Shown piece by piece: positions 60,202 to 64,000 of a stretch of DNA of 64,000 nt. The DNA is from JAFGPL01 sp963781805 (GTDB lineage Bacteria > Bacteroidota > Bacteroidia > Bacteroidales > UBA10428), in NCBI GenBank assembly GCA_963781805.1, contig CAWAHF010000004.1:2108001-2172000 (forward strand), in the 5' to 3' direction. Numbering within the stretch: the stretch's first letter is position 1; every line of letters begins with the position of its first letter. The position numbers and the translations under genes are program-made. The notes beneath the pieces are model-generated. The model did no database searches and was not told where the DNA came from. It saw nothing but the letters and a program-made list of their open reading frames with translations.

Positions 60202-62424
60202 TTGCGACTTGAAGTCGTGTAAATAATTGTTTTACAAAGGATTGTTCTTTGATAAAACCTGTTGTTCCCTCAACAGTACCCTTACCGGACAACTGGTGTA
60301 TAGTGCAGCTATTACCGGTTGAAGCTCCGGGAAACGAGTACCAAACGCCGGGTTGTATACCCTATGGCGGGGCTATAAGCTGTGAAGCGGATAGTCTTCG
60401 GGGCCTCAAAAACCGATTTAGGGCTGGGGTGAGCAGGCATGGCCAACTCAGGTAAATATTCCGAAACCATCGAGATGGCGTAAGGGCGAAAAAGAGGATG
60501 ACACGCCTTGTACCAAAATGGTAAGCTGGCAGGTTAAACGTGGTTAACGTTGCGTTTACGGGGATGTTGCCCAGCCGGTGGACAGGATAGGCCTAAACCT
60601 GTATCTTTTGTTATTTACATGGAACATGGAAGCACGGTGCTCTCTTTTCCTGTAACAGCGGGATCAAAAACCCTAACCGCAAGGCATGGGGAAACACCGT
60701 ACAGAGAGGACAGACAAAGCGAATGCCCTGATGTAATGTCAGGGATAGTGGCCACAACATCGCCACAGGTGAAAACCAGCCCACCTCTGTCTGGTACTTT
60801 ATGGCATGATACTTTTTAGAACCTGTAAATGCTGGAAAGCAAATGAACGAGAATGAAAATTCATCGTGTGCACTGGCACACCAAACCGATAACTGGAACC
60901 TCATTATATGGCGAAAGGTTATTCAACGGGTGAACAGGCTGCAAAGACGTATTGCCAAGGCTGTTAAAGAGAAACGCTGGGGCAAAGCTAAAGCCCTGAT
61001 GTTTCTCATTACCAAATCCTTTTATGCTAAACTATTGGCTGTATTCCGGGTGGCCAACAACAAGGGAGGCAAAACCCCCGGTGTTGACCATAAAATCTGG
61101 ATAGACGGGTATGATAAACTCGTCGCAGCTGAAAACCTTAAGAACAGGGGATACACCCCTAAACCTTTACGTAGGATATATATCCCTAAGAAGAATGGCA
61201 AAAAACGCCCCTTAAGCATCCCGTGCATGGATGACAGGGCTATGCAAGCCCTGCACATGATTGCTCTTGTCCCTCTGGCCGAAACAATGGCCGACCTAAA
61301 TTCTTATGGGTTTAGGGAAAAACGTTCGTGTGCCGATGCCATTGCACAATGCTTTCTTATCCTGTGCCGTAAAAATTGCGCACAATGGGTGTATGAAGCC
61401 GACATCAAGGCCTGCTTTGATGAAATTGACCATCAGTGGATATTAAACCATATCCCGGTCAACAAATCCATTCTTGATAAATGGCTCAAAGCAGGATATA
61501 TCCAGAAAGGTAGGTTATTCCCCTCCCTTAAAGGTACTCCACAAGGCGGTATCATATCCCCAATCATCATGAATATGGTGCTTGACGGATTGGAAACCAC
61601 CATAAACAAACAGTTTCCAAGGTGGAAAAACCAGAAAGTCAATTTTGTAAGGTATGCCGATGATTTTATTATTACCGCTAAGGATAAAGAGGTAATTACT
61701 AATCAAATCATACCACTTGTTAAGGAATTCCTCAAAGAACGGGGGCTTAGGCTCTCTGATGAGAAATCCAAAATAACCAATATTGACCAGGGCTTTGACT
61801 TCTTATCACAGCATATCCGTAAGTACAAGGGTAAACTGCTGATAAAACCATCACGGAAATCTGTACAGGCTTTCAAAGATAAGATAAAACTCATCATACG
61901 CGAGAGCCATGGACTGCCTGCTCATGCCCTTATACGAAAACTAAACCCGGTTATCCGGGGATGGTCAAACTATCACAAGGGTATTTGCTCAAAGAATACC
62001 TTCAGAAAACTGGAGGTATTCATCTTCGGACAAACCTGGAAATGGGCTACCCGCCAGCATGGTGACAAAGGCCACAGGTGGGTGTTCAAAAGGTACTTTT
62101 TGGGCAATCATTTTTCCGATAAACGTGTATCTTATAAAGGTATATATTCCTACCGCTTATATAAAATCGGTATGGTACCTATTCGATATCATGTTAAAAT
62201 CGCTCAGAAGGCCAATCCTTACCTGTCTGAATTTGATTCATATTTTGAGAAAAGGGTATCCTTAAGGAAACGTTTAGCTTTGAATAGCAAACAAATCACT
62301 ACTTTTGTTTGCAGAGGTAAAAACAATAGCCGGGTCTACCCTAACAAGGTTGGCCTTAAAAGTGCCTGAGCCGTATGCGGTGAAAGTCGCACGTACGGTT
62401 CTTAGGGGGCGTAAGCTACCCGGT
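60202..62424 (+). mobile_element. Group II intron, copy 6 of 6
   Basis: 2,223 bp after CGTTG of attC 22. The 3' exon TCAGCAAGCCGG does not match the R' (GTTGGCAAC, 63173) of the cassette it precedes, unlike at the other copies. Confidence 0.92.
60843..62369 (+). CDS. ltrA: Group II intron reverse transcriptase/maturase, copy 6
   Basis: 508 residues, CMDDRA and WLKAGYIQ as in copies 3 and 4, plus a private Ser-to-Ala change (MIALVP). Intact YADD. Confidence 0.93.
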   Translation: MNENENSSCALAHQTDNWNLIIWRKVIQRVNRLQRRIAKAVKEKRWGKAKALMFLITKSFYAKLLAVFRVANNKGGKTPGVDHKIWIDGYDKLVAAENLKNRGYTPKPLRRIYIPKKNGKKRPLSIPCMDDRAMQALHMIALVPLAETMADLNSYGFREKRSCADAIAQCFLILCRKNCAQWVYEADIKACFDEIDHQWILNHIPVNKSILDKWLKAGYIQKGRLFPSLKGTPQGGIISPIIMNMVLDGLETTINKQFPRWKNQKVNFVRYADDFIITAKDKEVITNQIIPLVKEFLKERGLRLSDEKSKITNIDQGFDFLSQHIRKYKGKLLIKPSRKSVQAFKDKIKLIIRESHGLPAHALIRKLNPVIRGWSNYHKGICSKNTFRKLEVFIFGQTWKWATRQHGDKGHRWVFKRYFLGNHFSDKRVSYKGIYSYRLYKIGMVPIRYHVKIAQKANPYLSEFDSYFEKRVSLRKRLALNSKQITTFVCRGKNNSRVYPNKVGLKSA

Positions 62425-62472
62425 TCAGCAAGCCGGGAGAACGAAATCATTGGAAATGACGTGTTGATTTGT

Positions 62473-62480
62473 TATATTTG
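62473..62480 (+). promoter_or_regulatory. -7 promoter element TATATTTG for the cassette 23 toxin-antitoxin pair
   Basis: TATATTTG fits TAnnTTTG, 22 nt before ATG 62503, with a TTG 20 nt upstream (62450-62452) as a weaker -33. Confidence 0.55.
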
Positions 62481-62502
62481 TACGTAATTAAATTTAACGA
62501 TT

Positions 62503-62754
62503 ATGGAAACTAAATTAACATTGCGACTAAATGATAATGTTATCGAGAGAGCTAAAAACTATGCTCGTAGTCATAAGATTAGTCTTTCAAAAATGATTGA
62601 AACTTATCTAGATAGCATAACTAAACAAAAAGAAGATATGAAAAAGATTTCAATTACTCCGCTTGTAGAGAGTTTGAGCGGAGTGATAGATTTGCCTGCT
62701 GACTTTGATTATAAGAAAGAGTACCGTGATTATTTAGATGAAAAGTATAAATGA
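62503..62754 (+). CDS. DUF6364-like antitoxin
   Basis: The 83-residue protein starts METKLTLRLNDNVIERAKNYARSHKISLSKMIETYLDSI, a ribbon-helix-helix DNA-binding fold as in DUF6364 antitoxins. Its acidic tail (LPADFDYKKEYRDYLDEKYK) would wrap the PIN toxin. It overlaps the toxin gene by 4 nt (ATGA). Confidence 0.85.
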   Translation: METKLTLRLNDNVIERAKNYARSHKISLSKMIETYLDSITKQKEDMKKISITPLVESLSGVIDLPADFDYKKEYRDYLDEKYK

Positions 62755-63164
62755 AAAAGTTATTCATAGATACTAATATTGTGATAGATTTATTATCACG
62801 GAGAGAACCCTTTTTTGAAGAAGCAGCGGAATTATTTTCCCTTGCCGACAAAAAGCAAGTCGAATTATCAGTTTCATCTTTGACTATTGCAAATACCAGT
62901 TATGCATTATTAAGACAAATGGATTCGAACAAAGCGAAGTCGGTTTTAAGAAAACTTAGGTTGATTCTAAAAATATTACCGTTGGATGATAAGATTATTG
63001 GATTGGCTTTAAATGACGAGACTTTTTCTGATTTTGAGGATGGACTTCAATATTTTACGGCAATCGAAGACGAGCAAGAATTGATTATTACAAGAAATCT
63101 AAAGGATTTTAAAAATTCAAAGTTACCGACAATGACGGCTAAACAATTTATTGAAACAATATAA
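62751..63164 (+). CDS. PIN-domain toxin, VapC-like
   Basis: The 137-residue protein opens with KKLFIDTNIVIDLLSRREPFFEEA (first Asp in IDTN). It has SVSSLTIANTSYALLR, DFEDGLQYFTAIEDE (acidic site) and LIITRNLKDFKNSKLPTMTAKQFI, the usual order of PIN nucleases. Predicted RNase held by the DUF6364-like partner. Catalytic acids present. Confidence 0.88.
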   Translation: MKKLFIDTNIVIDLLSRREPFFEEAAELFSLADKKQVELSVSSLTIANTSYALLRQMDSNKAKSVLRKLRLILKILPLDDKIIGLALNDETFSDFEDGLQYFTAIEDEQELIITRNLKDFKNSKLPTMTAKQFIETI

Positions 63165-63172
63165 TAAGGCCA

Positions 63173-63305
63173 GTTGGCAACACACAATATAGCAAAGCGG
63201 GGCTGTACGTTTCGCATCAGGCATTTGGGTCACGTTCAAGCATTTTTGTCGGTGGACAAAAACGCAATCGCAAACCCCGCCATGCTATATTGCAAAACGT
63301 TGCCT
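63173..63305 (+). other. attC site 23
   Basis: R' GTTGGCAAC (63173-63181), R'' GTTGCCT (63299-63305). Arms ACAATATAGCAAAGCGGGG and CCCCGCCATGCTATATTG pair. R' does not match the start of the preceding cassette. Confidence 0.85.
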
Positions 63306-63333
63306 GCAATTTTAACAAGACAAATTCTACACA

Positions 63334-64000
63334 ATGGATACATTTGATAAGATAGAAATAGCACAAGGATTTATTGATTCTGGAAAATACCAGAAAGCGA
63401 TTGATTATTTAACGGATTTTATTTCTAAAAATGAGTCTGACTACTTAGCATATACTCATCGTGGATATGCATTTTTTTGCACAGCAGAGATTGATAAAGC
63501 GATTGCCGATTTAATACATGCTACCGAGATTAATAAAAATGCTGATTTGGCATATTGGTATCTTTCGCAGATTTATTTACATAAAACGGAAAATAATAAA
63601 GCTAAAGAATACATAATTAGAGCTATTGAAATAGATAAAGAAAATTTTAATTATATCGGAGACTATGCTGTTATTGAACAAAATCTTAAAAATTATGCAA
63701 AAAGTATAGAATTATGCAATAGGATTCTTTCGTATTATCCAGCAGATATTTTTGCTTTAAATACCCGGGGCTATGGTTACTTGTGTCTCAATGATTTTAA
63801 AAATGCGATTGCTGATTTTGAAAGGGCATTAATTGAAAATCCCCATGACAGTTTAACCTTGAATAATTTAGGATTTGCATTATCAAAAAATGGGGAGCAT
63901 AAAAAGGCATATAAATACTTACAATTAGCAATTCAGATTGAGCCGACTTTCTCCTATCCACATGATAATTTAGGATATTTGTTTTATCTTGACCATGATT
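63334..64000 (+). CDS. TPR-repeat protein (partial, runs off the window)
   Basis: 222 residues are visible. Successive 34-residue helix pairs follow the TPR pattern: AQGFIDSGKYQKAIDYLTDFI, LAYTHRGYAFFCTAEIDKAIADLIHATEI, ALNTRGYGYLCLNDFKNAIADFERAL, LNNLGFALSKNGEHKKAYKYLQLAIQIEP. No signal peptide. TPRs bind protein partners; no catalytic domain is seen in the part present. First gene of cassette 24, 34 nt into it; the 3' end and its attC lie beyond 64000. Confidence 0.85.
   Translation, partial: MDTFDKIEIAQGFIDSGKYQKAIDYLTDFISKNESDYLAYTHRGYAFFCTAEIDKAIADLIHATEINKNADLAYWYLSQIYLHKTENNKAKEYIIRAIEIDKENFNYIGDYAVIEQNLKNYAKSIELCNRILSYYPADIFALNTRGYGYLCLNDFKNAIADFERALIENPHDSLTLNNLGFALSKNGEHKKAYKYLQLAIQIEPTFSYPHDNLGYLFYLDHD

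Noticed and set aside
574..63305. Regular palindromic repeats considered as a CRISPR array
   Set aside because: Units are 120-140 bp, variable, spaced by whole genes and lack constant short repeats; no cas genes are present.
1..64000. tRNA or rRNA genes
   Set aside because: No stretch with tRNA cloverleaf landmarks or rRNA conserved segments was noticed by eye; a dedicated scan was not possible.

Overview
The window is low-GC Bacteroidota DNA. Evidence is type IX secretion C-terminal domains on secreted enzymes, Bacteroidota promoters (TTTG, about 19 nt, TAnnTTTG), lipoproteins with typical lipoboxes, PorT-like beta-barrels and IS66, IS1182-like and IS91-like elements common in the phylum. 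A marine or anaerobic pectin degrader of the Marinilabiliales type would fit, but the species cannot be named from the sequence.

The main architecture is a very large chromosomal integron cassette array. Nearly every + strand gene or gene pair is followed by a 120-140 bp imperfect palindrome (attC) that opens with an R' box (RYYYAAC-like) and closes with an R'' box (GTTRRRY-like). The first bases of most cassettes are the reverse complement of the R' box at that cassette's own 3' end (for example GTTGGGTGT with ACACCCAAC), which is the signature of integron cassettes. About 24 cassettes run left to right. No IntI-type integrase is visible, so the platform should lie to the left of base 1.

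Layout. 1-12.4 kb: cassettes with a PIN/DUF3368 toxin, lipoproteins, a four-gene 3.7 kb cassette (GNAT, ASCH, membrane protein, methyltransferase) and a beta-barrel protein. 12.4-31.05 kb: an 18.6 kb interval whose two ends behave as the start and end of ONE cassette. It holds a pectin/apiose-type operon (two DUF1593 proteins, GH140, a GH105/88 remnant, three PL1 lyases, an RbsABC-like importer with DUF2291), then an IS66 element and a broken gene. 31.2-64 kb: cassettes with toxin-antitoxin pairs, a helicase with a nuclease-like N-terminus, a SEC-C protein, a CDI-type immunity protein, an AbiJ/HEPN-like protein, secreted paralogues, a three-copy non-coding cassette and a TPR protein.

Mobile elements have specialised on the attC sites. 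(i) Six near-identical 2,223-bp group II introns lie in the R'' box just after GTTR, in the same orientation as the cassette genes. Their reverse transcriptase lacks an HNH endonuclease and does not look like the known class C attC introns. (ii) Two identical 2,471-bp units encode a tyrosine recombinase plus an IS91-type HUH transposase, carry their own attC and sit backwards in the R' box of other attC sites. They look like inverted cassettes or an element that mimics one. (iii) Two IS1182-like elements split the R'' box at CGT|T with 4-bp duplications. Three unrelated enzymes using the same array of DNA hairpins is the most unusual biology here.
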